The notes under the pieces were generated by a model. The model did not search any database. It had not been told where the DNA came from and saw nothing but the letters and a program-made list of their open reading frames with translations. The position numbers were made by a program, and so were the translations under genes. Shown here one piece after another: positions 20,890-30,580 of a DNA stretch of 64,000 bases. Within the stretch, counting starts at the first letter, position 1. Each line of letters opens with the position of its first letter. The stretch lies in the NCBI GenBank assembly GCA_023935145.1, contig CM043700.1:103778400-103842399 (forward strand). Reading direction: 5' to 3'. This DNA is from Bretschneidera sinensis (lineage: Eukaryota > Streptophyta > Magnoliopsida > Brassicales > Akaniaceae).

Positions 20890-21244
20890 TTTGTTGTTTG
20901 TGAATTTGATTTATCTCTTTTTAATGAATAATTTCTCCACTATGTATTTTTCTTGGGAGCCTTGCAGTAGGATGCATCACTTAGCAATGAAGTGGGAAGG
21001 CTAGATTTGATTGTAGCAAGGCTTGATTCTAAAATTTCTAGAGAAAAGACACGGCAAACTACAACTCCAGAGTTGAAGAAATTACCTGAGCATCTTTCCT
21101 ATGCATTCTTAGGGGATAGTTACACATTTTCAGTGATTATTGCTGCATCACTCACACTAGAAGAAGAGGAAAAGTTGTTGCGTGTGTTAAGGGAGCATAG
21201 AACAGCCTTGGGATGGACTATTTCTGACATGAAAAGTATAAGCC
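20890..21244 (+). pseudogene. Element I pol fragment: protease-RT linker
   Basis: From about 20970 the plus frame reads LKKLPEHLSYAFLGDSYTFS, VIIAASLTLEEEEKLL and HRTALGWTISDMKSIS. This is the conserved segment that precedes RT in Athila-type pol (compare LPDHLTYVYL...GWTIADIKGIS in B). It is cut after the ISxxS region by element D and continues at 37862. The stretch 20858-20970 is AT-rich and not recognisable. Confidence 0.8.
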
Positions 21245-22054
21245 TGATGAGAGTTGATTATGCCCAAAGTATAACACGGTAGTTATAGCACAGCTTTGGG
21301 GTGACGATTCCACAGGGAAACAAGTTAATTACAAGAGAAGATGGAATCCTTAACACAAACGATAAAGATCAAGTGAGAGAATAAAGTATTGTGTGAAAAT
21401 TGTGTAAATAGATTGATGGATATAATAAAGAAACAACAAGGTTCCGGGAATCCTCCCTAGGTTCGTTGCCCTAATCCTAACTTGACTCAGATGTTTTTAT
21501 CTCGATTGCAAGTTTCATATCCCAAACAAGCAATCGGCAAATATTCAATTAAAGCGCATGTATAAACCCTAATGTAATTTATATGAATTACCCTTTACTT
21601 TTGAGTTAAGCACACATGACCTATCCTATAGATTTATCAAGAGACGACAATATATCTAAATGACAATATCACAACAATGGACAAACTCAAAATATAAATC
21701 TACCGGACTCAATCACATCCAAACAAATTGACATAAGAAGAGCATGACCAGACTTATATCTAGGAGATTCATGCAATCATCGGATTAATAGGAAATCTTC
21801 TAATTAAATGAACGAGTAAATCATAACAATGTTTAATAATAATAATAAATCCAAATTACAATGAATCAAGACTAGGAAGTAAGAACGACTACACCTAGGG
21901 ATTCATCCCTTCACCTTGCTTGGAGATTAGTTGGCCATGAGGGAGAGTGTGGCAGGCTTCATGGTGTTTTCCCTGGCCTCTAGCCTTTAATTTTCCTCCT
22001 AAAGGCCCTCTAGATTCACTTCCAGTTGATCCCAAAAGATGAAGTGAAGTGGGG

Positions 22055-22106
22055 TTTTTATAGGGGAATTCTCGGAGTGCAATGTGTTTCCATTCTGATG
22101 TGGGAT
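22055..22106 (-). promoter_or_regulatory. snRNA-type promoter: USE plus TATA, 33-bp spacing (C/D-family LTR)
   Basis: On the minus strand ATCCCACATCA (22106-22096; one mismatch to the USE) is followed after 33 bases by TATAAAAA (22062-22055). A second, weaker USE-like ATCCCACATTG lies upstream near 22183. The same spacing as in family A is found in an LTR with otherwise different ends. Confidence 0.65.
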
Positions 22107-22115
22107 ACTGCCCGT

Positions 22116-22243
22116 GTGTGGTCGATCGCAGAATGGTGCAATTGAGTGCACTATGGTGTGCTGCAAGGTATTTCTGACCAATGTGGGATGTCACGAGTGC
22201 GCACTTGCGATCGATCGCAGGCCTGGTTCGCTCGAGCACACTA
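22116..22243. repeat. CGATCG / CTCGAG palindromes in the C/D-family solo LTR
   Basis: Fewer boxes than in family A: GTCGATCGCAG, TTGCGATCGATCGCAGG and TCGCTCGAGCAC. They lie in the same position, upstream of the USE. Confidence 0.8.
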
Positions 22244-22504
22244 GGCATCTTCTAGCTTGACCTTCGTCTACTAAAGCTGCCATAACTTTCTCTAAAAAAA
22301 TCATTTTTATGAGCCATAAAATTCTCTAGAAAATAGACTTCTGGATCTTTCTAAGCATATATATCTCATCTCCTAGTTTTTCTTTCATCAATACAGTTTT
22401 AATTTACAAAAATGATTGATCTGTACGGGCAATTCTAGCAATTTAGTGAAACTCCTTTCCAAGTGCTTGTGAACCTTCACTCTTGTGTTCATTGAGTCAT
22501 TGTG

Positions 22505-22880
22505 CTAAAAGCAATGATACTTTTTCCATCTCTTTTCAACTTAAAGAACCTAAAAATGCATCAAAATAGATCAGTGATCCAAGAATAACACTTTAGAGTT
22601 GTTAAGGTATAAAAGTGCAATTCAAACCTAGATCAACTCTAAAATGCTAACAATTAAGTATTATTAAGGTGCATTTTATGACTCTCATCAAGAGTCATAA
22701 AATGCATCTTAATAGTACTTAATTGTTGGCATTTTAGGGTTGATCTAGGGTTTAATTACACTTTTATACCTTCATAACTCTAAAGTGATATTCTTGAATC
22801 ATTAACTTATTTCGGTGCATTTTCAGGTACATAGTGTTTAAAAGAGATGGAAAAACTATCATAGCTTGAAGCACTAAGAT
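22505..22880. repeat. Head-to-head inverted repeat formed by two LTR ends
   Basis: The left arm 22505-22690 (the U3 start of the solo LTR, minus) and the right arm 22691-22880 (the U3 start of D's LTR, plus) are inverted copies at roughly 85% identity by eye. They meet at TCATCA|AGAGT with almost no loop. A transcript crossing the centre could fold into a hairpin about 185 bp long. Confidence 0.88.
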
Positions 22881-22933
22881 TCTATGCATATCAAGGTGAA
22901 GGAGTGGTTGCGGAAGGATAAAACGAAGAGAAC
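22691..22933 (+). repeat. Element D 5' LTR, second piece (U3)
   Basis: It continues TGATGAGAGT (21245-21254) after the solo LTR; AGAGT is repeated as the TSD. The start CATAAAATGCATCTTAATAG matches the inverted solo LTR. It is interrupted at 22934 by element F, whose left flank is AGAAC. Confidence 0.85.
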
Positions 22934-24274
22934 TGTTGGAGAGATTATCTACCTAAGTAAATATGCAAATAACCATCCTAGTTTTACTTGTAAGTGCGCA
23001 AGGTCTGTGGTAGTATAGTGTGCAAATGCGAGATCATTTCCACATTGATTGGTGAATTTCGTTTTAGAATTAGTTTGTTCAAGTTAAAAAGAGAAATAAC
23101 AAATTGATTGTGAGTAAACAACAATAATGAGAACATAGGACTACGATATCCACCCTAATTATACTTTCCCACTAACTATAGTGTCAATGCTCTAGCCTTA
23201 TCATGTTCAAGTTAAAAAGAGAAATAACAAATTGATTGTGAGTAAATAACAATAATGAGAACATAGGACTACGATATCCACTCTAATTATACTTTCCCAC
23301 AAATTATAGTGTCAATGCTCTAGCCTTATCATGAATATCTAATGGTTGCCAACCTAAGAGCTTGGTCCACACCTTAGGCTATTGATCTCCCTATGCAACG
23401 AGTTAGGCATGATGTATACTCTAACTCTTTTCTCTCTTAAGGGATTCAGCATAGGAGTATACTGAGTTGTTCCTTAAGAGAGCATGAGGGCTATGGAGAT
23501 CGAAAACCACACGGGACCTAGGGCTTGGTCCGTTCCCCATTTCCTATGTTGATTAACCCGGGAATCCGGTGTGGATATCCCTTGTTACTAATGTCGAACC
23601 CAGGACTCGGTCATCCAAATTGATTCGATTAACTTATCCATACCACATGCATACGTTGATCAGGCACACACATATGAGGAATTTAAATACAAATAGGCAT
23701 TAATCAAGTTAAATATTCTAACAAGGCTAAAGCAAAGATAATCAATGAATGAACATGTGGAAAAGCATAACTAGGGCTTCAATCGAGCCCTATAGGAGTT
23801 TAGTTACACGTGCTAAGTAAACTAAATATTCTAAACATAGTGAAATAAAAACAGAAAACTAAAACCGAAGAAGACTCGGGAGACGAGTCGTCACTTCCTC
23901 TCCGAACCTTGCTACTTCGAATATAGAACAAAAAGTATGGTTTATGTATTTTACAGGGCTATTTATAGGGTCCTTATGGTGTCCCGAAACCCTAATTTCT
24001 TATCTAGAGTCTAGAGACTTTTTTCTATATCTGGCTTTGCCGCCTCTGGAGTGATTGTGCTCGAGTGTATGTGGGATGCGCTTGAGCGCAGGTCTGCGCT
24101 CGAGCCTTCTTCAAGTGCGCTAGTGCAGTCATACCATATTTTAGTGGCATTCAGTACCACTAACCTCGATAGAGGCACTTGAGCTATATTTTATATAAGT
24201 GGAATTTGCTCAAGTGCTCTCTATGGTAGCTTCAAGGCTACATCTTTTGAAGGAGGCACTTAGGGCCCTCATCA
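22934..24274 (-). repeat. LTR of element F (left, 3' LTR)
   Basis: Starts TGTTGGAGAG and is taken to end at CCTCATCA (24274), about 1341 bp. It contains a near-direct 150-bp internal duplication (GTTCAAGTTAAAAAGAGAAATAA at about 23068 and 23208). The U3 near 24058-24125 has CTCGAGCGCA palindromes, and a TATA (minus CTATAAATAG) lies near 23965. The coding frame of the linker appears to read into this end, so the exact border is uncertain. Confidence 0.75.
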
Positions 24275-25208
24275 GGTGGTTTCAGTGCCGTCGACAGCTT
24301 CCTTGTCTCCAATTTTGGTGCCTGGTCAGTAAAACAGGGAGAAGTAATATTAGCAAGTGTAAGATTTTTAAATGGGGGATTACATTTACTTGAGAGCTTG
24401 CGTGTGTTCTTGATGGTGTGCATAGTTCCATTAATATCTTTAATTATGTTATCATCTAGCCCAATGTCCAATCTCATGTCAGCATGATCTCCAATGGAAC
24501 AATGCAATGGACCTTAGGAATTTTCTCATCAAGACCTTGCATAAAACTCACATTATGATACTTATCATCAGTTCTAGGGGAGTCTATTGTATTAAATATT
24601 TTAAATTCTACCTCTTCATCATTTACTCGGATAGTGACAATACCCCTTTTTACATTAATGTTTGTGTCAGCAGTGATCATAAATGGTCTCCCTAAGATGA
24701 TAGGGAGTGGTACCGGCATATGGCATTCCTCCATGTTTAATACAATAAAATCAGCAAGTAAAATAAATTTACCTACTCTTACCAAAACATCCTCGAGGAT
24801 ACCTCTTGGTCGTTTGATGCTTTTGTCAACCAATTGCAACGTAATGGAGGTTGGTTGGAGTTCACCCAAACCTGGTGTCTCAAATACACTGTAAGGTAGC
24901 AAATTGACACTCGCTCCTAGGTCCAATAATGCATGCTCGAAAAGCTGGTCACCTAGCCTGCAAGGAATACTAAAACTACCCAGAACTTTTAGTTTAGGTG
25001 GTAATTTTCTCAATAATACAGCACTCACCTCTTCGGTCAAGGCTACTGTCTCATGCTCCTGAAATTTCAATTTGTTAGTGTAACAATCTTTTAAAAACTT
25101 AGCATAAGCAAGTAGTTGTCTTATTGCATCTAATAAAGGAATATTTATTTCCACCTTTTTCAAGGTTTCGAAAATGTCAATCATTTTAGTTTCCTTTTTA
25201 GGCTTCAC
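24275..25208 (-). pseudogene. Element F protease
   Basis: The frame from 25208 shows VEINIPLLDAIRQLLAYAKF and LPPKLKVLGSFSIPC, then the active site HALLDLGASVNLLPYSVF, LQLVDKSIKRPRGILEDVLV, DFIVLNM and the second block LPIILGRPFMITADTNINV. It is open to about 24474. A second frame (24507-24238) carries the linker as far as KLSTALKPPDEGPK, where the 3' LTR begins, so everything from RT onward is deleted. With no RT or integrase the element cannot move on its own. A stop near 25257 separates it from gag. Confidence 0.83.
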
Positions 25209-25289
25209 TAACCTTTGAGGGAAGGGTGGATGTGGATTTACCTTTTATATCTCTCTTACCTTAGATATGAAGGCTTGGTCTGGAGATGC

Positions 25290-26800
25290 TTATGTAGGCT
25301 CATTGGTGCCGATGGTCTTACCACTTCTTAAGGTTGTTATAGCATTCAGCTGCTGATGTCCTCTTGGATTAGGCAGTGGCTGGGTTGGGAGCTCTCCTTG
25401 CTTTCTGCTACTCAATTCCTTGGTCAATTGTCCCATTTGTACCTCTAGTCCTTGAATGGCTTGATCGTGTTTTGTAGTGATTTGCCTCATTTTAGTTCGA
25501 AATTGCCTTGACTCTTCCATGAATTGTTCATGTTTATTCAGGATTTGTTGTTGCTAAGCCACTAGTTGCCTCACAAGACTTTCGAGGTCATTTTTCTTTG
25601 TTTGAGGAGCATATTAGGCTAATGGTGGGAAGTTTCTTTGCTGCCCTTGACTATTTTGGTTGTTACTCCATGAGAAATTCAGGTGATTCCGCCATCCCGG
25701 GTTGTATGTGTTTACATAGGGATTGTTCTTCGGCGAATAATTAATTGGTCCCACAAAGTTGGCTTTCTCATGATCTGCAGATGAATACAAAGGACACGTA
25801 TCAGTATTATGATCAAATTGTGAGAAAATGGCACATAGCTGGAGTGGTGTAGCTGGTGGGTTCATTGAGGTGTTCTGAGCAGTCATAGCTTTAACCAATA
25901 GATCAAGTTTCCTCTCCACAGTAGCTATTTGAGGAGATGATCCTCCATTTAAGCTTACCTCATACATACCCTTACTTTTGGTTATATGTCTACCTCAAGA
26001 GGAGAACTGCTGCGTGTGTTCGCTTAGGGTTTCGAAGAGTTCTATAGCCTCTTCGCTACTCTTCTCCATCAGCACTCCTCCACAACCTGAATCCACAATG
26101 TTTTTGTTAGAATCACTCAAACCTTCATAGAAAGCTTGTACCAGTTCGTCTTGGGGTAGGTTGTGGTGTGGGCACTTGAGTAGTAGCTCGTTGAAGTGTT
26201 CCCAGGCCTCGAAGAATAAAGCACCATCCTTTTGTTGGAAGGATTGAATTTCTTTTCTCATTTGCCTCGTCTTTTGGGATGGGAAGAACTTCTTTAGGAA
26301 TTTACTGGCCAACTTCTCCCAAGTGTGGATGGAAACTGCAGGCAAAGAATTATACCATAATTTAGCATTATCTTTCAAGGAAAAAGGGAAAAGAATTAAC
26401 CTTATTCCTTCTTGGTCTAAGCCTCGGATGTGCTGGAATTTGCAGAGGTTAAAGAACTCTCGAAGGTGCAAATGTGGGTCCTCATTAGGTGTACCCCTAA
26501 AGTGAGTCAGTGCGCTGAGTATCTGCGGAGATATGTAATATTTTCATTCCACCTCAGGTTGATACACAATGCACGATGGTTGATCGAGGTTCTACAGGAT
26601 GAAGGATTGCTTCATCGGCCTCCGCTCAGGTGGTTGCTATTCGGCTATCTGTTCTACCATCGGTGTGTCTTCCTCAACTCCTCCTTCTGCCTCTTCCAAA
26701 TTGTTTCTAAGTCTTTATCAGATAGTCCTCTCTAGCTCGGGACCAAGGGGAAGGAATGCTGGATTCTTGGATCAACGTCCGTGCATGAATCGGTGGCAGT
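25290..26800 (-). pseudogene. Element F gag
   Basis: The Gag core is open at 26471-25995, with IRLILFPFSLKDNAKLWYNS, KKFFPSQKTRQMRKEIQSF, FEAWEHFNELLLKCPHHNLP and FYEGLSDSNKNIVDSGCGG. Next (25967-25614) come ATVERKLDLLVKAMTAQN and a damaged zinc knuckle: CAIFSQFDHNTDTC has Phe where the second Cys should be. NPYVNTYNPGWRNHLNFSW follows. The last part (25520-25290) has a coiled-coil-like QAIQGLEVQMGQLTKEL and a TLRSGKTI motif. Multiple TAG/TAA stops separate these parts. The N-terminus (26475-26800) is readable only in broken frames. Confidence 0.8.
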
Positions 26801-27066
26801 TATGTGAGTGCAGCAGTCAAACACTGCTTCTCAGATGACTCTCTGTCTCAATTGCGCTCGATTGCACTAGAGGGGGCGCTCGATCGCAAGTGTCATAGAA
26901 AGCTCTCCTGGAGTACTTGAAACAGAGAAAAAGGAAATTGATTAGGGTTTTGATGAAAAGAAACAAAATAAGATAAAAACAATAATTAAGAATGGAATAG
27001 ATTAAAAAGGAAATAACAATAATTAAACTAATTGAAAATTTAATTTTAAAAAGAAACTTAGTGCAA
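26801..27066 (-). other. Leader of element F with CGATCG palindromes
   Basis: Non-coding leader between PBS and gag. At 26846-26890 it has TTGCGCTCGATTGCAC and GGCGCTCGATCGCAAG boxes, the same palindrome type as in family-A LTRs but here downstream of the PBS. An equivalent set is in the leader of element J (63384-63450). Confidence 0.7.
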
Positions 27067-27084
27067 TCCCCGGCAACGGCGCCA
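27067..27084 (-). other. Primer-binding site for tRNA-Asp (element F)
   Basis: TCCCCGGCAACGGCGCCA is a perfect 18-base match to the plant tRNA-Asp 3' end including CCA, 6 bp from the LTR at 27091. Confidence 0.95.
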
Positions 27085-27090
27085 AAAACT

Positions 27091-27966
27091 TGTTGGAGCA
27101 ATTATTTACCTAAATAAATATGCAAATAACCGTCCTGGTTTTACTTGCAAGTGCACAAGGTCTGTGGTAGCATAGTGTGCAAGTGCGAGATAATTTCCAC
27201 AGGGATTGGTAATTTCATTTTAGAATTAGTTTCTTCAAGTTAAAAAGAGAAATAATAAATTGATTGTGAGTAAATAACAATAATGAGAACATAGGACTAC
27301 GATATCCACCCTAATTATACTTTCCCACTAACTAAAGTGTCAATGCTCTAGCCTTATCATGAATATCTAATGGTTGCCAACCTAAGGGCTTGGTCCACAC
27401 CTTAGGCTATTGATCTCCCTATGCAACGAGTTAGGCATGGTGTATACTCTAACCCTTTTCTCTCTTAAAAGATTCAACATGGGTGTATACTGAGTTGTTC
27501 CTTAAGAGAGCATGAGGGCTATGGAGATCGGCAACCACACGGGACCTAGGGCTTGATCCGCTCCCGGTTTCCCAGGTTGATTAACCCGAGAATCCGGTGT
27601 GGATATCCCTTGTTACTAATGTCTAACCCAGGACTCGGTCATCCAAATTGATTCGACTAACTTATCCATACCACATGCATACGTTGATCAGGCACACACA
27701 TATGAGGAATTTAAATACAAACAGGCATTAATCAAGTTAAATATTCTAACAAGGCTAAAGCAAAGATAATCAATGAATGAACATGTAGAAAAGCATTACT
27801 AGGGCTTTAATCGAGCCCTATAAGAGTTTAGTTACACATACTAAGTAAACTAAATATTCTAAACATAGTGAAATAAAAACAGAAAACTAAAATCGAAGAA
27901 GACTCGAGAGACGAGTCATCACTTCCTCTCCTAAGCTTGCTACTTTGAATCTAGAACAAAAGGTAT
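27091..27966 (-). repeat. Truncated 5' LTR of element F
   Basis: Starts TGTTGGAGCA and follows 22934 onward without that copy's 150-bp duplication. It stops at GGTATGG near 27966, where element D's LTR resumes. The U3 half is deleted. Confidence 0.88.
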
Positions 27967-28635
27967 GGCGAACTAATCTCCAAGCAAGGCGAAGGGATGA
28001 ATCCCTAGGTGTAGTTGTTCTTATTTTCCTTTATTGATTCAATTGTAGTTGGGATTTATTGTCAAAACATTGTTATGTGTTACTCTTTTATCTAATTAAA
28101 GGATTTTCTCTTAATCCGGTGATTGTATCTTTATCTTTAATATAAGTCTAGTCATGCTCTTCTTATATCAAGATTATTGGATGTGATTGAGTCTGATAGA
28201 TTTATCTTTTAGGTTTGTCCATTGCTACAATATTGTCATTAAAGATATATTGTCGTTTCTTGATAAATCTATAGGATAGGTCAGGTGTGCTTAACTCGAA
28301 AGTAAAGAGTAATTCATATCAATTACATTAGAATTTATATGTGCTTTAGTTGAATATTTACCGATTGCTTGTTTGGGATGTGAAACTTGCAATCAAGATA
28401 AGACAACTAAATTGAGATTGGAATAAGGCAACGAACCTAGAGATTTTGGAACCTTGTTGTTTCTTTATCATATACTTCAATCTATTTACACAATTACTTG
28501 ATCATTCATTTCTTCTCACTTAATTATTATCGTTCATGTTAAGGTTTGCACTTTTCCTTTGTAGATCACTTCTCCCTGTGGAATCGAAACCCCAAAGCTG
28601 TGCTACAACTACCGCGCTATACTTTGGGCATAATA
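27967..28635 (+). repeat. Element D 5' LTR, last piece (R/U5)
   Basis: Runs from CGAACTAATCTCCAAGC to GGGCATAATA, ending one base different from the canonical CA. It matches the 3' LTR copy at 37199-37861. The middle of the LTR is missing between 22933 and here, removed together with the end of element F. Confidence 0.88.
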
Positions 28636-28641
28636 AAATTT

Positions 28642-28659
28642 TGGCATCGTTGTCGGGGA
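28642..28659 (+). other. Primer-binding site for tRNA-Asp, decayed (element D)
   Basis: TGGCATCGTTGTCGGGGA, three transitions away from the perfect site, 6 bp after the LTR. Confidence 0.8.
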
Positions 28660-28792
28660 AACAAGCTTACATACAAGGAAGATTTTCAACTCTAAGACAA
28701 GACGGTACTATTGTTCCTTTCTTTATGTTTTTGATTTTCTGATTTCTTTTATTTGTTCTGTTTTATCTATTTCTCTTTAGCTCATTTGGTGT

Positions 28793-30580
28793 ATGCTTAG
28801 ACCGAGAGATTCGCGAGGCAGATTCATTAAGGGACCCGAAGTAGAGCTACCCTTTCCTTCCACGTCCATTAGTGAAACCTCGCCTAGATCAAACCTTAGT
28901 GTACACCTAAACAAGAATTTAGAAAACTTTGTTAACATGGCTGAAAACCCTAATGAGAATGTTGCTAAGAAACTTAAAGATTACTTACATCCTAGCTGAA
29001 CAGCCACACCATCATGCATTATGTTTCTAGCCAACACTCGCCATCAAGACTTTAAAACAGGGATGATTCAATTACTCCCTACATTTCATGGCTTAGAAAA
29101 CGAAAATCCATATGTACACATTAGAGAGTTTGAGAAAGTAGCTGCGACATTTCATAGTCAAGATGCAACTGATGATATTGTGAGACTCATGTTTTTTCCT
29201 TTCTTCTTGAAGGATAAAGCTAAGAGTTGGTTATACTCACTAAAACCACGATCTATTGGGATATTGAATGAGATGACCCGGGTCTTCTTTTATAAATACT
29301 TCCATCAACATAAGACTAATGCTTTAAAAAGACAAATCTCCATCTTTGCACAAAAGGAGAACGAGACTTTGTATCAGTCTTGGGAGAAATTTAAGGAGCT
29401 ATTAAGTATGTGTCCACACCATGGGTATGAGAGTTGGCGCTTAGTGAGCTACTTTTATGAGGGACTTACCTATAAAGAGTGCCAATTCGTAAAGATGATG
29501 TGTAATGGTGAATTTCTGCAAAAAGATCCTGATGAGGCCATAAAGTTACCTCAATGAGCTTGCTGAAAAAGCTCACTTGGACTGGACCTAGTGCTACTGA
29601 AAGCACAAATAGGTCACGACTTGTAGGAAATCCAAGTAGTGGTGGAATATACCATCTTAGGGAAGAAGACAACCTGAAAAATAAGGTTGAAATGCTTACT
29701 AGGGAATTAGATGCATTAAAAACTAAAAAGCCAATGCACGTGGTTAATCAGGCCGAATCTTCGAAACCATGTTTTGTGTGTGATGGGGTAAAACATCTCA
29801 CCCAAGAGTGTCCCACATTTGCTAAGATGAGAGATGGATGTATGAGGAACAATGTAATGCTTTAGGCATGTACAAAAAGCCCTCAGCACCCTTCTCTAAC
29901 ATCTATAATCCGAGATGGCGAAATCACCCCAACTTCAGCTGGAAATTTGAAAACCAGCAGCTTGCACAACCCCCTAGATTATACCCTGCACCATATCATG
30001 CACCCTCATCCTCTAGGAGTTCTTTAGAAGACACTTTACATGCTTTTATAGAGGCACAGGGTAAGACAAATCAGAGGTGCGAAGCATTAATTACGCAGGT
30101 TGTTGAAGAGAACAAAGAGATAAGGAGCCAAGTGACCAAACTGATGGGCTCCTTGAGTGTGAATGAGTGAGGGAAGTTCCCTTCCCAAACTCAGTCCACA
30201 CTCCATGGTCAACAGATGGCACAAACAAATATGGAAAATTTAAATGCCATTATGACAAGAAGTGGTAAGACATTACACATCCCAACAACGAACAAATCCG
30301 AGGATGTGGAAGAGGGTTAAAGTAGTAGTGATGCTGAACTGCCCAAAGACCCTGAGATTACCAAAAGCCCTGTTAAGGCACCATTCCCTCAAGCCTTAAA
30401 ATCAAACAAGAAAAATCTGGACCTAAACAATGAAATCCTAGAGAACTTGAGGCAAGTAAAACTTAAACTTCCTCTGTTGCATGTGATTAAACAAGTTCTT
30501 ACCTATGCAAAAGTTCTCAAGGATTTATGTACAATTAAGAGGAAGCACCATGTAAAGAAAAACAACATTCCTAATAGAGC
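28793..30580 (+). pseudogene. Element D gag
   Basis: Starts MLRPRDSRGRFIKGPEVELP at 28793. The core (29021-29550) has MIQLLPTFHGLENENPYVHI, RLMFFPFFLKDKAKSWLYSL, FFYKYFHQHKTNALKRQISI and QSWEKFKELLSMCPHHGYES. Later frames carry IYHLREEDNLKNKVEMLTRE, the zinc knuckle CFVCDGVKHLTQEC (29770-29811) and SNIYNPRWRNHPNFSW. Breaks: TGA at 28997-28999, frameshifts near 29548 and 29845, and stops near 30168 and 30318. This is structural protein of the particle, not translatable as it stands. It is nearest to element C gag. Confidence 0.85.

Larger units (their letters stand above)
21255..22690 (-). mobile_element. Solo LTR of the C/D family inserted into D's 5' LTR
   Basis: 1436 bp, TGATTATGCCC...ACTCTCATCA on the plus strand, flanked by the duplication AGAGT (21250-21254, 22691-22695). 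It sits 10 bp inside an LTR of its own family in opposite orientation, producing a head-to-head inverted repeat. Its U3 contains palindromes (22116-22243), a USE/TATA promoter like that of family A, and a module shared with the solo LTR at 11365 (22259-22475). Confidence 0.94.
22934..27966 (-). mobile_element. Element F: pol-deleted Athila-like element
   Basis: The minus-strand order from right to left is a truncated 5' LTR (27091-27966), a perfect tRNA-Asp PBS (27067-27084), a leader, gag (about 26800 to 25290), protease (25208-24275), and a 3' LTR (22934-24274). RT, RNase H, integrase, 3' UTR and polypurine tract are missing, so the sequence passes from the protease-RT linker directly into the 3' LTR at about 24275. 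The right LTR is broken at 27966, within an ATGG that both partner sequences share. A right-hand TSD is therefore lost. Confidence 0.85.

Noticed and set aside
27067..27084. tRNA-Asp gene
   Set aside because: Only the 18-base 3' end is present, beside LTR edges; it is the primer-binding site and no tRNA body exists nearby.
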